From positions 1-57,873 of the forward strand of contig JAFDXP010000033.1 of NCBI GenBank assembly GCA_018267875.1: a stretch of DNA of 57,873 nucleotides, in the 5' to 3' direction. The notes beneath the pieces were generated by a model. That model searched no databases. It saw only the letters and a program-made list of their open reading frames with translations, and was not told the origin of the DNA. This document shows, one piece after another, positions 7,713-15,617 of this stretch. The translations under genes were made by a program, and so were the position numbers. The DNA comes from Bacteroidota bacterium. Lineage in GTDB: Bacteria > Bacteroidota > Bacteroidia > Chitinophagales > Chitinophagaceae. Every line of letters begins with the position of its first letter. Position 1 is the first letter of the stretch.

Positions 7713-9897
7713 CACTTCACCGCAAGGCTTGCATGTACAAGCCGCAGAAGTATCAATCCCCACAGGAACAGGAACTGTTGAAAAGTTTTTTTACGATAAT
7801 AAGATCGTAAAGCTATTTGCGTATGCCACCATTTTTTGGGGCATTGTTGGTATGACAGCAGGATTATTGGCTGCATTTCAATTAGTGTTTCCTTGGCTCA
7901 ATTTTGGCTTAGCAGAAACCTCGTTCGGAAGGGTGCGCCCAGTGCATACCAATGCCGTCATTTTTGCCTTTGTTGGTAACGGGATTTTTATGGGTGTTTA
8001 TTATTCACTTCAGCGTTTGTGCAAAGCCCGTATGTTTAGTGATAAGCTGAGCAAAATACATTTTTGGGGTTGGCAGCTTATTATTGTTTTGGCAGCAATT
8101 ACGCTACTGGCAGGGTTTACCAGCGGAAAAGAATATGCAGAGCTCGAGTGGCCGCTTGATATTTTAATTGCCATAGTTTGGGTCATTTTCGGTTGGAACA
8201 TGTTTGGTACAATCATCAAAAGAAGAGAGCGACACCTATATGTTGCCATTTGGTTTTATATAGCAACTTTTGTTACGGTTGCTATGCTGCATATCGTTAA
8301 CTCAATTGAAATTCCGTTTACGTTACTGAAGTCTTATTCTTGGTATGCCGGCGTTCAAGATGCTTTGGTACAGTGGTGGTATGGGCATAATGCTGTTGCC
8401 TTCTTTTTGACTACGCCATATTTAGGCGTGATGTATTACTACTTGCCTAAGGCTGCCAATCGTCCAGTTTATTCCTATCGCCTTTCTATTATTCATTTTT
8501 GGTCGCTTATTTTTCTTTACATCTGGGCCGGACCACACCATCTTCTCTATACGGCATTACCTGATTGGGCACAGTCTTTGGGTACCGTATTTTCCATTAT
8601 GCTGCTGGCTCCTTCTTGGGGTGGAATGCTCAATGGTTTGCTGACGCTTAGAGGTGTTTGGGATAAAGTTCGTGAAGATGCTGTTTTGAAATTTATGGTT
8701 GTTGCCGTTACTGCCTATGGCATGGCTACTTTTGAAGGCCCAATGTTGTCCTTGAAAAATGTAAATGCTATTAGTCATTTTACCGATTGGACAATTGCTC
8801 ACGTACACGTTGGAGCTTTGGGCTGGAATGGTTTCATGACGTTTGCCATGTTGTATTGGTTGATCCCACGCATGTTCCGAACTAATTTGTATTCTCAGAA
8901 ATTAGCTAATTGGCATTTCTGGATCGGCACATTAGGAATCGTGTTTTATGCAGTGCCTTTATATTGGGGTGGTTTTATGCAAAGCCTTGCCTGGAAAGAA
9001 TTTACTCCGGAAGGTCAACTAAAATATCAGTTTCTTGAAACCGTTACACAAATGCGCCCATTCTACTTGATGCGCGGAATAGGTGGATCGCTATATCTGA
9101 CCGGTACTCTTTTGATGCTTTACAACCTTGTGAAAACTATTAAAGCAGGTAAAATTGTCAATGATGAAGCAGCAGAAGCAGCACCTTTATCAAAGATTTA
9201 TGTAGAACATGGAAACAGCCACTGGCATCGTTGGATCGAGCGTCGTCCGGTCCAAATGTTGATTGGTAGCTTAATTGTAGTAGCTATCGGTGGTGCAATC
9301 GAAATTATTCCAACGTTCTTGGTGAAGTCCAATATTCCAACCATTACCAGTGTTAAACCCTACACACCACTCGAGCTTCACGGACGTGATATCTATGTAA
9401 GAGAAGGGTGTTACACTTGTCATTCCCAAATGGTTCGCCCTTTCCGTGATGAAGTAGCCCGATATGGTGAATATTCTAAAGCCGGTGAATTTATTTATGA
9501 TCATCCGTTTCAATGGGGTAGCAAGCGTACAGGTCCGGATCTTGCTCGTATCGGTGGAAAGTATCCCGATAGTTGGCATTTCAACCACATGTATGAACCA
9601 ACCAGCATGTCGCCAGGCTCTATTATGCCTAACTACCCTTGGTTGATGGAAAACAATTTAGATACCGCAGTTACTCCTGCTAAAATTCGTGCAATGCAAA
9701 CATTGGGCGTGCCTTATGCACAAGGCTATGATAAAATAGCTAATGCCGATGTGATGAAGCAAGCTGGCAAAATAGCTAAAGGCTTAGCTAAAGACGGTAT
9801 CAAAACAGAACCTAATAAAGAAATAGTTGCGTTGATTGCTTATTTACAAAGAGTGGGCAAGGATATAAAGTTAGAACAAAAGACAGCTGCTCGATAA
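7705..9897 (+). CDS. ccoNO: CcoNO, fused catalytic and monohaem c subunits of cbb3 oxidase
   Basis: The 730-residue protein fuses CcoN (about 25-480) and CcoO (about 515-725). CcoN has the haem and CuB histidine contexts RPVHTNAVIFAF, WWYGHNAVAFFL, GPHHLLYTALP and HVHVGALGWNG in a 12-helix core. The CcoO part has a transmembrane helix followed by the haem c site C569-YT-C572-H573 and the conserved GSKRTGPDLARIGGKY and SIMPNYPWL, which supplies the axial Met. The enzyme reduces O2 to water at low oxygen and pumps protons. The fusion is usual in Bacteroidota but separate in proteobacteria. Confidence 0.96.
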   Translation: MSNTSPQGLHVQAAEVSIPTGTGTVEKFFYDNKIVKLFAYATIFWGIVGMTAGLLAAFQLVFPWLNFGLAETSFGRVRPVHTNAVIFAFVGNGIFMGVYYSLQRLCKARMFSDKLSKIHFWGWQLIIVLAAITLLAGFTSGKEYAELEWPLDILIAIVWVIFGWNMFGTIIKRRERHLYVAIWFYIATFVTVAMLHIVNSIEIPFTLLKSYSWYAGVQDALVQWWYGHNAVAFFLTTPYLGVMYYYLPKAANRPVYSYRLSIIHFWSLIFLYIWAGPHHLLYTALPDWAQSLGTVFSIMLLAPSWGGMLNGLLTLRGVWDKVREDAVLKFMVVAVTAYGMATFEGPMLSLKNVNAISHFTDWTIAHVHVGALGWNGFMTFAMLYWLIPRMFRTNLYSQKLANWHFWIGTLGIVFYAVPLYWGGFMQSLAWKEFTPEGQLKYQFLETVTQMRPFYLMRGIGGSLYLTGTLLMLYNLVKTIKAGKIVNDEAAEAAPLSKIYVEHGNSHWHRWIERRPVQMLIGSLIVVAIGGAIEIIPTFLVKSNIPTITSVKPYTPLELHGRDIYVREGCYTCHSQMVRPFRDEVARYGEYSKAGEFIYDHPFQWGSKRTGPDLARIGGKYPDSWHFNHMYEPTSMSPGSIMPNYPWLMENNLDTAVTPAKIRAMQTLGVPYAQGYDKIANADVMKQAGKIAKGLAKDGIKTEPNKEIVALIAYLQRVGKDIKLEQKTAAR

Positions 9898-9947
9898 GGT
9901 AAAATCAATATTATGAAGCGACTTAAAAATTTTTAAAAAAAACAACG

Positions 9948-10121
9948 ATGAAGTTTATTAATTATCTACAGTCTATTTCTGAAGTGGGTAAATATCCGCT
10001 CACTTCTTTGGTTTTGTTTTTTCTGTTTTTTGCCGCTCTTACTATTTGGGTATTTAAAGCAGACAAAAAATATATCAGCAACATGAAAGACATGCCCTTT
10101 CAAGGCGACGATGTTGTTTAA
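9948..10121 (+). CDS. ccoQ: CcoQ/FixQ-like small subunit
   Basis: A 57-residue open frame between ccoNO and ccoP begins MKFINYLQSI, has one hydrophobic helix (about 18-36, LTSLVLFFLFFAALTIWVF) and ends in a charged tail with FKADKKY. Position, size and topology match CcoQ, the small subunit that stabilises the cbb3 complex. Sequence identity in this family is low, so the call rests mostly on context. A short spurious start (MKRLKNF) lies just upstream and was ignored. Confidence 0.8.
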   Translation: MKFINYLQSISEVGKYPLTSLVLFFLFFAALTIWVFKADKKYISNMKDMPFQGDDVV

Positions 10122-10153
10122 TTAAAAAAATAAAAAGAACAAAAAGCATTCCT

Positions 10154-11326
10154 ATGCAATTCTCGTTAAAAAAATTCTTACTTACCCTTACTCTTTTAGG
10201 GGCTTCATTTGCTGTGTTTGCAGCAGATACGGCAACCTCTCCCAAAGCCGCAGCTACACAAGATTCGCCGTTCAATCCGGTACTAATCGGACTTTCGGTA
10301 GTTATTCTGTTGTTACTGTTTGCTATTGTTGTATTGGGAAATGTGGTTCGTCAATTGGCTTTAGTGTATCGTGATAGGTTGCGCTTACAGAAAAGTAAAA
10401 CAGTTGCTAAATCCATTTTGCTTCTTCTGATTGCAATTTTACCGACACTCAACGCATTGGCTCAAGATGCTGCAGTGGCAAGCGATTCAACAGCTGCAAA
10501 AGTTCCGGTCTCTCCATTTATTGCCGGAATTGTCCGAACTGACTTCTACTTTTTGATGGGCATTTTGACTTTTGAATTGGTCATCGTTTTTGCACTCCTA
10601 CTCACTATGCGCACCCTACTGCGCTTAATTAGTGGTGATGCAGAAAAAAGAGCTGCCGCCTATTCAGTAATTAAGAAGCTTTCGTTCTGGGAACGAATAA
10701 ATGGTGTGGTGCCAATGGATAAGGAACAAGATATCATGTTGGATCATGACTATGATGGCATCCAAGAATTGGACAATAGCTTACCGCCTTGGTGGAAGTA
10801 TGGTTTCTATTTCACCATTTTTGTTGCCATTGCTTATTTATGGTATTATCATGGAGGAGGCAATGGTCCAAGCTCGCATGATGAGTATGTAGCAGCTATG
10901 CAAAAAGGAGATGAAGAAAAGGCTGCTTATCTGGCAAAAACTTCAGGAAATATTGATGAAAACACTGTGAAAATGGCGGACGCAACAGGCATTGAAGAAG
11001 GTAAAGGATTGTTTGCCAAAAACTGTGCCGCTTGTCATGCTGCAGATGGAGGTGGCATTGTGGGACCTAACTTGACTGATGAATACTGGCTTCATGGCGG
11101 TAGTATTCAAGATGTTTTTAAATCTATCAAATATGGCTGGCAAGACAAGGGAATGAAATCATGGAAAGATGATTTTTCACCCAAGCAAATTGAAGATTTA
11201 GCAAGCTATGTGAAATCCCTTCATGGAACAAAACCGGCTGCTCCCAAAGAAAAGCAAGGTGATTTGTATGTAGAAGGACAAGCTGCACCCACAACTGATG
11301 CCCCAAAACCTGTTGCTGCTCAATAG
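10154..11326 (+). CDS. ccoP: CcoP, membrane-anchored cytochrome c subunit with one haem site
   Basis: This 390-residue protein starts with a signal-like or membrane segment (LLTLTLLGASFAVFA) and has further helices near 45-65, 90-105 and 130-155. The canonical CcoP anchor follows (DHDYDGIQELDN, then PPWWKYGFYFTIF). The C-terminal cytochrome c domain has a single CxxCH site, C291-AA-C294-H295, and a later Met-containing segment (KGMKSWKDDFSP). Proteobacterial CcoP has two haem domains; a single one, with extra N-terminal membrane segments, is the Bacteroidota style. It passes electrons from soluble donors to CcoNO. Confidence 0.92.
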   Translation: MQFSLKKFLLTLTLLGASFAVFAADTATSPKAAATQDSPFNPVLIGLSVVILLLLFAIVVLGNVVRQLALVYRDRLRLQKSKTVAKSILLLLIAILPTLNALAQDAAVASDSTAAKVPVSPFIAGIVRTDFYFLMGILTFELVIVFALLLTMRTLLRLISGDAEKRAAAYSVIKKLSFWERINGVVPMDKEQDIMLDHDYDGIQELDNSLPPWWKYGFYFTIFVAIAYLWYYHGGGNGPSSHDEYVAAMQKGDEEKAAYLAKTSGNIDENTVKMADATGIEEGKGLFAKNCAACHAADGGGIVGPNLTDEYWLHGGSIQDVFKSIKYGWQDKGMKSWKDDFSPKQIEDLASYVKSLHGTKPAAPKEKQGDLYVEGQAAPTTDAPKPVAAQ

Positions 11327-11356
11327 TAATTGTTGTATAATTCACCATGTACTGTA

Positions 11357-12811
11357 ATGACCAACGTTGAAGAATCTGGAATAAAAAAGCAAGGAAATAG
11401 CAAGCAGAAAGAAGGGGTAAATGAGTCCTTTCGAGATTCAATTGCTACTATTGATAAAGATGGGAAGAGAGTATGGGTTTTCCCTACAAAACCTAAAGGG
11501 AAACTGTATAATGCTCGTACACTTTTAAGCGTAGTGTATTTACTCATATTTTTTGCTCTTCCTTTTATCAAAGTAAATGGACATCCATTGTTTTTGATCA
11601 ATGTACTCGAGCGAAAATTTATCTTGTTTGGGCAAATCTTTTGGCCTCAAGATTTTTTCATATTCGGGTTAGGAATGGTATTGTTTATCGTTTTCATTGC
11701 TTTGTTTACAGTAGTGTTTGGTCGTGTGTTTTGTGGTTGGGCTTGTCCACAAACAATCTTTATGGAGCTTGTGTTTCGTAAAATTGAATATTGGATTGAA
11801 GGAGATGCGCCGGCACAAAAAATGTTGAAAAAAGCACCTTGGAATTCCGATAAAATTTTCAAGAAATTTTCCAAATGGGCAATATTTTGGGCTATTTCAT
11901 TTTTGATTGCAAACACATTCCTTGCCTATGTTATTGGTGTAGATGAGCTCAAAACAATTGTTACGGATAATGTTGGTAAGCACACTGGAGGTTTAGTAGC
12001 CATAGTCATTTTTACAACCATATTTTTCTTTGTTTTTTCTTGGTTACGCGAACAAGTTTGTACTACCATTTGTCCTTACGGACGTATGCAGGGCGTGCTT
12101 CTTGATCGTCAATCAATTGTGGTAGCCTATGATTATAAACGTGGTGAAGATCGGGCTAAATTCAAAAAAAATGAAGAAGACAGAGAAGCCGGCGACTGTA
12201 TTGATTGTATGCAATGTGTGAAAGTTTGCCCAACCGGCATAGATATTCGTAATGGAACACAGTTGGAATGTGTGAATTGCACGGCATGCATTGATGTATG
12301 TAATAGCATGATGGAAGCAGTAGGCTTTGAACCAAACTTGATTCGTTATGCATCTGAAGCCAATATTGCAGACAAAAAACCAACCCGATTTACGGCAAGA
12401 ATGAAAGCCTATACCGCAGTGATGATTTTACTGCTTGGTGTGGAAGTCTATTTGTTAGTTAGCCGTACAGAAGTGGGTATTTCTATTTTACGCACACCGG
12501 GACAATTATATCAAGAACAGCCCAACAATCAACTAAGCAATCTTTATAATTATAAATTTTTAAACAAAACCTATAAAGACAAAATTCTTTTTCTAAAACC
12601 GGAAAATTTTTCTGGAGAAATAAAATTAGTTGGCGAATCAAACTTAAAAGTTCCCAAGGAAAATTATGCTGCTGGTTCGTTATTTATTTATATCAATAAG
12701 GATCAAATTCACCAAAGAAAAACACCACTTAAAATTGCAGTTTATGATGGTGATAAAAAAATAGAAACGTTTACCACAGCCTTTCTTGGTCCATTTGGAG
12801 GGGGGCAATAA
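11357..12811 (+). CDS. ccoG: CcoG/RdxA/FixG polyferredoxin-like membrane protein
   Basis: A 484-residue protein with about five membrane helices and ferredoxin-type cysteines. Motifs in order are FCGWACPQTIFMELVFRKIE, TTICPYGRMQGVLLD, the 4Fe-4S pair region CIDCMQCVKVCPTGID, and CVNCTACIDVCNSMM. A C-terminal Ig-like FixG_C domain follows. CcoG reduces Cu(II) to Cu(I) for cbb3 assembly in Rhodobacter; the same role is inferred here. ATG 11357 is chosen over the TTG at 11330, which lies within 4 nt of the ccoP stop and adds unconserved residues. Confidence 0.93.
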   Translation: MTNVEESGIKKQGNSKQKEGVNESFRDSIATIDKDGKRVWVFPTKPKGKLYNARTLLSVVYLLIFFALPFIKVNGHPLFLINVLERKFILFGQIFWPQDFFIFGLGMVLFIVFIALFTVVFGRVFCGWACPQTIFMELVFRKIEYWIEGDAPAQKMLKKAPWNSDKIFKKFSKWAIFWAISFLIANTFLAYVIGVDELKTIVTDNVGKHTGGLVAIVIFTTIFFFVFSWLREQVCTTICPYGRMQGVLLDRQSIVVAYDYKRGEDRAKFKKNEEDREAGDCIDCMQCVKVCPTGIDIRNGTQLECVNCTACIDVCNSMMEAVGFEPNLIRYASEANIADKKPTRFTARMKAYTAVMILLLGVEVYLLVSRTEVGISILRTPGQLYQEQPNNQLSNLYNYKFLNKTYKDKILFLKPENFSGEIKLVGESNLKVPKENYAAGSLFIYINKDQIHQRKTPLKIAVYDGDKKIETFTTAFLGPFGGGQ

Positions 12812-12833
12812 AATTTCTAATCGTATGTTCACT

Positions 12834-13280
12834 ATGAAAATTAATTGGGGAGCAAGAATTGCCATACTGTACTTAGGCTTTGTTACATTGATTGTTGCTT
12901 TAGTATCTATGAGTATGAAGCACGATACTCAATTGGTTACGAAGGATTATTACCAAGACGAAATCAAGTATCAAGAAGTCATTGATGCCGGAAAAAATCA
13001 AGCTGCATTAAGTTCACCAGTTGGCTTTAGTGTCAACAACGATAATGTAACTATTCATTTGCCGACTGAATTTTCTGATAAAATAATTAAAGGAGAAGTA
13101 CAATTCTATGCAGCTGCAAATGCTGCTTGGGACAGGCATTTCCCCATTGAAGGACAAAACACAACCTTCATAATTTCTCGATCAAAATTGCATCTAACTC
13201 GATACAAGGTAAAGTTTCGTTGGCAATCGGAAGCTAAAACATACTATCAGGAAACGGAACTTAATTTATTTAGACAATGA
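12834..13280 (+). CDS. ccoH: CcoH/FixH family protein
   Basis: About 148 residues: one N-terminal membrane helix (MKINWGARIAILYLGFVTL), the FixH-typical TKDYYQDEIKYQ just after it, and a periplasmic beta-rich domain. CcoH is a cbb3 assembly factor that contacts CcoN and CcoI. The start at 12834 matches the family; an ATG at 12825 is an alternative, and the TTG at 12786 would overlap ccoG. Its stop overlaps the start of the next gene by 4 nt. Confidence 0.88.
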   Translation: MKINWGARIAILYLGFVTLIVALVSMSMKHDTQLVTKDYYQDEIKYQEVIDAGKNQAALSSPVGFSVNNDNVTIHLPTEFSDKIIKGEVQFYAAANAAWDRHFPIEGQNTTFIISRSKLHLTRYKVKFRWQSEAKTYYQETELNLFRQ

Positions 13281-13987
13281 GCCAATTTCCAATTTTTGTT
13301 GCATTGCTCATGGGGTTAACTGGTAGCCTGCATTGTGCCGGTATGTGTGGGCCTATTATTTGGATAATGCCCTTTCAGTCTATGTCCGGCATTAAGAAAT
13401 GGCTTTCAGTCGGATTGTATCATATAGGGCGTATCTCGGTATATGCTGCCATGGGTTTGTTGCTTCACTCTTTCAAGTCCTTTTTTCATCCTCAGTGGCA
13501 GCAATATATTTCCATTTTTGCCGGATCCATTTTATTAATCTTAGGGGTTATCAGTTTTTTACCTCAACAAAAAAAGAACTTTCAATTGCCTTGGTCTGAA
13601 TTTGTAAAGAGAAAATTAGGATTGGTGGTTGGCCGCCCGCAGTTATCAATGCTTTTTTTGTCAGGCTTACTCAATGGTTTATTGCCTTGTGGATTGGTTT
13701 ATATGGCGTTGTCAATGAGTGTAACTGCCGGCTCAGCAGGTCAAGCAATTGCACTAATGTATGCATTTGGAATAGGGACAGTTCCTATTTTATTAGCTAT
13801 CACCATACTTAAAAGTAAAGCTTCTTTTTTACGACTGCCGGAATTAAGAAAGTTTGTTCCCGTAATCATGTTTTTTTTCGGCAGCCTTTTCATCTTACGA
13901 GGAATGAACTTAGGAATCCCGTATTTAAGCCCTCAAATAGCTGTTGATAATCATCAAATAAAGGCTACCTGCTGTCATAAAGACTAA
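13277..13987 (+). CDS. SafE/UreH-like membrane protein of cbb3 operons
   Basis: A 236-residue protein with about six helices, belonging to the sulfite-exporter TauE/SafE (UreH/DsbD-like) superfamily. It carries GSLHCAGMCGPI near the N-terminus and LLPCGLVYMALS in the middle, the two Cys-containing signatures of the group usually found downstream of ccoH. The protein ends TCCHKD, a possible metal-binding tail. Operon position suggests a role in copper handling or oxidase maturation; transport of sulfite is not implied. It overlaps ccoH by 4 nt. Confidence 0.82.
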   Translation: MSQFPIFVALLMGLTGSLHCAGMCGPIIWIMPFQSMSGIKKWLSVGLYHIGRISVYAAMGLLLHSFKSFFHPQWQQYISIFAGSILLILGVISFLPQQKKNFQLPWSEFVKRKLGLVVGRPQLSMLFLSGLLNGLLPCGLVYMALSMSVTAGSAGQAIALMYAFGIGTVPILLAITILKSKASFLRLPELRKFVPVIMFFFGSLFILRGMNLGIPYLSPQIAVDNHQIKATCCHKD

Positions 13988-13989
13988 GG

Positions 13990-14001
13990 TGACGACAATC
14001 A
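13990..14001 (+). promoter_or_regulatory. CRP/FNR-like operator upstream of the coiled-coil gene
   Basis: TGAC-GACA-ATCA is centred at 13995.5. The 14-mer GTGACGACAATCAT shares 10 of 14 bases with the ccoS site GTGATAGAAATCAT. Its centre is 51.5 nt before the -7 element at 14047, the same offset as at ccoI and ccoS. Confidence 0.6.
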
Positions 14002-14046
14002 TAGGATTCCATGACTAACACACTATTCTAACCTTATCGTCTGTAA

Positions 14047-14054
14047 TAATTTTA
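14047..14054 (+). promoter_or_regulatory. -7 element of the coiled-coil gene (TAATTTTA)
   Basis: TAATTTTA matches TAnnTTTG except for the last base. It lies 33 nt before the ATG at 14080 and at the fixed phase to the palindrome at 13990. Confidence 0.45.
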
Positions 14055-14079
14055 CCAAAAACGCGACTATCCCAAGCCC

Positions 14080-14448
14080 ATGGCGACGAACTATCAGATG
14101 GAACTTCAATCTTGGCTAAAAAAGCTTGATTTATTGCAGCAAGAAAATATCTTGCTCAAGAATAAGATTGCGGATATTGCCAAGCAGGATGTAAATCGAA
14201 TGGCTTTAGAGCGTGTAGAATATTATCTGAATAGCTTTATTGAAAAAGATACAGTATTGGCATTGTTGCGTCACGAAGTGGCAGAAGAAATAAGAAGGGT
14301 AGGGCGTTTTGGGCATACAGAGTCTGTACAAATGGTTTCACAACGACAAACGCCACTTCGTAATGATATAGCTAAGATGGAGTATGAATTTTACAAACTA
14401 AAGGGAGATTTTAATACCTATATTCAGCAGTTTACCACAGCAGCATAA
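14080..14448 (+). CDS. conserved-looking small coiled-coil protein, function unknown
   Basis: The 122 residues have no signal peptide or membrane helix. Residues about 5-38 form a leucine-rich coiled coil (LQSWLKKLDLLQQENILLK), and a second helical stretch covers about 45-90. The C-terminal third (PLRNDIAKMEYEFYKLKGDF) is also predicted helical. I recognise no family. It is read in the same direction as the cbb3 genes, 92 nt after them, from its own promoter with the same type of operator. I therefore infer co-regulation with the oxidase under low oxygen; the molecular role is open. Confidence 0.7.
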   Translation: MATNYQMELQSWLKKLDLLQQENILLKNKIADIAKQDVNRMALERVEYYLNSFIEKDTVLALLRHEVAEEIRRVGRFGHTESVQMVSQRQTPLRNDIAKMEYEFYKLKGDFNTYIQQFTTAA

Positions 14449-14513
14449 GTAAATTGAAATTGACAATACAGTTCACTATTGAATAAAATGCAATAACAAA
14501 CTTTATGCCTTTC

Positions 14514-15569
14514 TTAATTCAGTAAATTCTCCAATTTCTTTTCATTAAGGATAACAATATCGCCACCTCGAATATCTATCAGTTTTTCTTCTTTAAAATC
14601 GCTCAAGGTGCGAATCAGGCTTTCTTTTGCTGTGCCTGCAATAGTTGCTAAGTTTTCTCGACTGATATCAATAACGTAGTTCTCGTTAAGAGATCTGTAT
14701 TTTTTATTGAGGGCAACCAGGGCATCGGCTACTTTTTTGCGAAGCGAATTGTAAGCAATACTAAGCAGTTGATGTTCTTTTTCGGTAACATTTTTTGCCA
14801 GCAATTGAATGAATTTTTGCATCACCTCCCGATTGCTGCTGACTAATTTGTCAAATTCTTCTTTGGGTATAACAGCAATTTCAGTTTCTTCTAATGCTTC
14901 GGCAGTTTCCTTGTAGGGCGTGCCTTCCAGCAAGGCTAAATAGCCAAAAAAGTCGCCCTCATTATACAATCCCATCACAAACTCCTTACCATCGTCATTG
15001 GTTTTATAGGTTTTTATTTTTCCCTTCTCAATGTAAAATAATCGGACAGGATGATTCCCTTCTGCATAAATAATTTGCTTTTTCTTGTAGTGATTTACAC
15101 TACGTTCTTTTGCTAATTCATGTAGTAACTCATCGCCACCTGCATGACTTATGATCTCATTTAACCCGTCCATGTTTGCAGACAATTGTTGGCGAAGCGT
15201 ATCTACCTTACGAAGTCTGCTTTCAATAGCACTAAGTAGTTCTGTGCCGTTAAAAGGTTTGGTAATGTAATCGTCTGCCCCTAATTCCATTCCTTTTCTT
15301 ATTTCTGAACGCTCAGCTTTTGCTGTAAGAAAAATAAAGGGAATGTTTCGTGTGGATTCTTTTTTTTGAAGAGCATGAATAACACCGTAGCCATCTAATA
15401 CAGGCATCATTATATCGCACACAATAATGTCCGGAATATGTTTAAAAGCAAGTTCTACACCTAATTTCCCATTGGCTGCCGTAATCACGGTATAGTTAGA
15501 TAGCTCCATGATTTCAGCCATGTTTTCACGAATATCATCGTTGTCTTCAATCAATAAAACAGTTTTCAT
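14514..15569 (-). CDS. receiver-CRP/FNR fusion response regulator
   Basis: 351 residues in three modules. A CheY-like receiver (1-120) has acidic residues D9 and D11, phospho-acceptor D52 in VCDIMMP and the Lys of DDYITKPF. A cyclic-nucleotide-binding-like beta-barrel (about 150-265) includes GDFFGYLALL. A CRP-type winged helix (about 280-351) has the recognition segment TAKESLIRTLSDF, where Glu, Ser and Arg match the FNR-type pattern. There is no N-terminal Cys cluster, so direct Fe-S oxygen sensing is unlikely; phosphorylation is the likely input. It follows its kinase by 48 nt and converges on the cbb3 locus. ATG 15569 is chosen because it gives the usual MKTVLLIEDN start; ATG 15593 is possible. 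Confidence 0.9.
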   Translation of the reverse strand: MKTVLLIEDNDDIRENMAEIMELSNYTVITAANGKLGVELAFKHIPDIIVCDIMMPVLDGYGVIHALQKKESTRNIPFIFLTAKAERSEIRKGMELGADDYITKPFNGTELLSAIESRLRKVDTLRQQLSANMDGLNEIISHAGGDELLHELAKERSVNHYKKKQIIYAEGNHPVRLFYIEKGKIKTYKTNDDGKEFVMGLYNEGDFFGYLALLEGTPYKETAEALEETEIAVIPKEEFDKLVSSNREVMQKFIQLLAKNVTEKEHQLLSIAYNSLRKKVADALVALNKKYRSLNENYVIDISRENLATIAGTAKESLIRTLSDFKEEKLIDIRGGDIVILNEKKLENLLN

Positions 15570-15617
15570 TTTCAATGTTATTAGTGTGGTCATTAAGATA
15601 TAATACTCGATTCAATT

